This document shows, piece by piece, positions 5,789 to 6,048 of a DNA stretch of 6,048 bases (the first letter of the stretch is position 1; every line of letters begins with the position of its first letter). Origin of the DNA: an uncultured Kouleothrix sp. (lineage in GTDB: Bacteria > Chloroflexota > Chloroflexia > Chloroflexales > Roseiflexaceae). The DNA lies in the NCBI GenBank assembly GCA_937858455.1, contig CALLYN010000492.1, forward strand, positions 1 through 6,048, in the 5' to 3' direction. A program made the position numbers and the translations under genes. The notes below the pieces were generated by a model. The model ran no database searches. It saw only the letters and a list, made by a program, of their open reading frames with translations, and was not told where the DNA came from.

Positions 5789-6048
5789 CAGGATGTGGGC
5801 GAGGAGGATGGCCCAGCGCGGCCCCGCCCGGCGATCGCATAGCCGCCCAGCATCCCGATCAGCGCGGTCGCGATCGCTCCAGTGCCCAGCCCAGCCCGCA
5901 GCTGCGCCACGAACTCGGGCTGCGCCAGCGCCGGCGCGAGCACGAAGAGCAGTGGCGTGAGTGCTATCCAGCGCCGGCGGCCCGTGTCGTCGCTGCGACG
6001 GGCGTGCTCCGCCCAGCCGAGCGCCGCGCCGATCAGGGTGGCGGGGAG
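5788..6048 (-). CDS. Membrane protein, partial, runs off the right edge
   Basis: This frame is open from the window's right edge for 86 codons to TGA at 5790-5788, so its start is not shown. It has likely membrane segments at about residues 28-43 (WIALTPLLFVLAPALA) and 55-73 (GTGAIATALIGMLGGYAIAG), plus a hydrophobic start at the edge (LPATLIGAALGWAEHA). The last dozen residues (RAGPSSSPTS) are unlike the rest and use less GC-biased third positions. A -1 shift at the G-run near 5821-5830 continues instead into the helix WAILLAHILMAALIAATVGG of the next ORF. The natural product is probably one polytopic protein spanning 5594 to beyond 6048. It sits directly upstream of the cupredoxin gene and may be functionally linked to it. 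Family unknown. Confidence 0.6.
   Translation of the reverse strand, partial: LPATLIGAALGWAEHARRSDDTGRRRWIALTPLLFVLAPALAQPEFVAQLRAGLGTGAIATALIGMLGGYAIAGRGRAGPSSSPTS

Noticed and set aside
4740..5840. A 366-codon minus-strand ORF overlapping the cupredoxin gene in another frame
   Set aside because: The product is arginine-, glycine- and alanine-rich with no recognisable fold. The overlapping frame encodes a complete copper site and membrane helices.

Overview
The window is GC-rich, ordinary bacterial chromosome with no RNA genes, insertion sequences or CRISPR. The kinase's long multi-helix membrane half, its RYRLYDIDLVINRTLVYG juxtamembrane stretch, and the auracyanin-like copper domain suggest a Chloroflexota (Chloroflexia) bacterium. 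That assignment is inferred from protein style; no marker gene is present.

Layout. Positions 1-208 are a more AT-rich regulatory stretch. It holds a perfect inverted repeat that resembles a tet operator, possible divergent promoter elements, and an unusually complete Shine-Dalgarno. These lead into one plus-strand gene, a single-domain cupin (209-781). Positions 782-916 lie between convergent genes and show no convincing terminator. Everything from 917 to the right end is on the minus strand and reads right to left.

The minus-strand genes form two groups. The upstream group (6048 down to 4790) has a truncated, apparently frameshifted membrane-protein gene followed 15 bases later by a five-helix membrane protein with a C-terminal type 1 copper (cupredoxin) domain. 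The downstream group begins after a TATAAT-like box near 4730. Its order is a 129-aa four-helix membrane protein, a 713-aa polytopic histidine kinase, its NarL/LuxR-type response regulator (4-base ATGA overlap), and a 130-aa four-helix membrane protein. This looks like a four-gene operon.

The most interesting point is that the two small membrane proteins flanking the two-component system are homologous to each other. They align almost without gaps and share the motifs GPFExxG, GAIL and GFALP[FY]G at matching positions. Neither belongs to a family I can name. Placed either side of a kinase with no large extracellular domain, they are candidates for accessory sensors, signal modulators or outputs of the system. 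That role is inference.

Other points worth a look are the tetO-like palindrome, the break in the membrane-protein gene at 5821-5830 (frameshift versus TGATG-coupled genes), and the fusion of a multi-helix domain to a cupredoxin.
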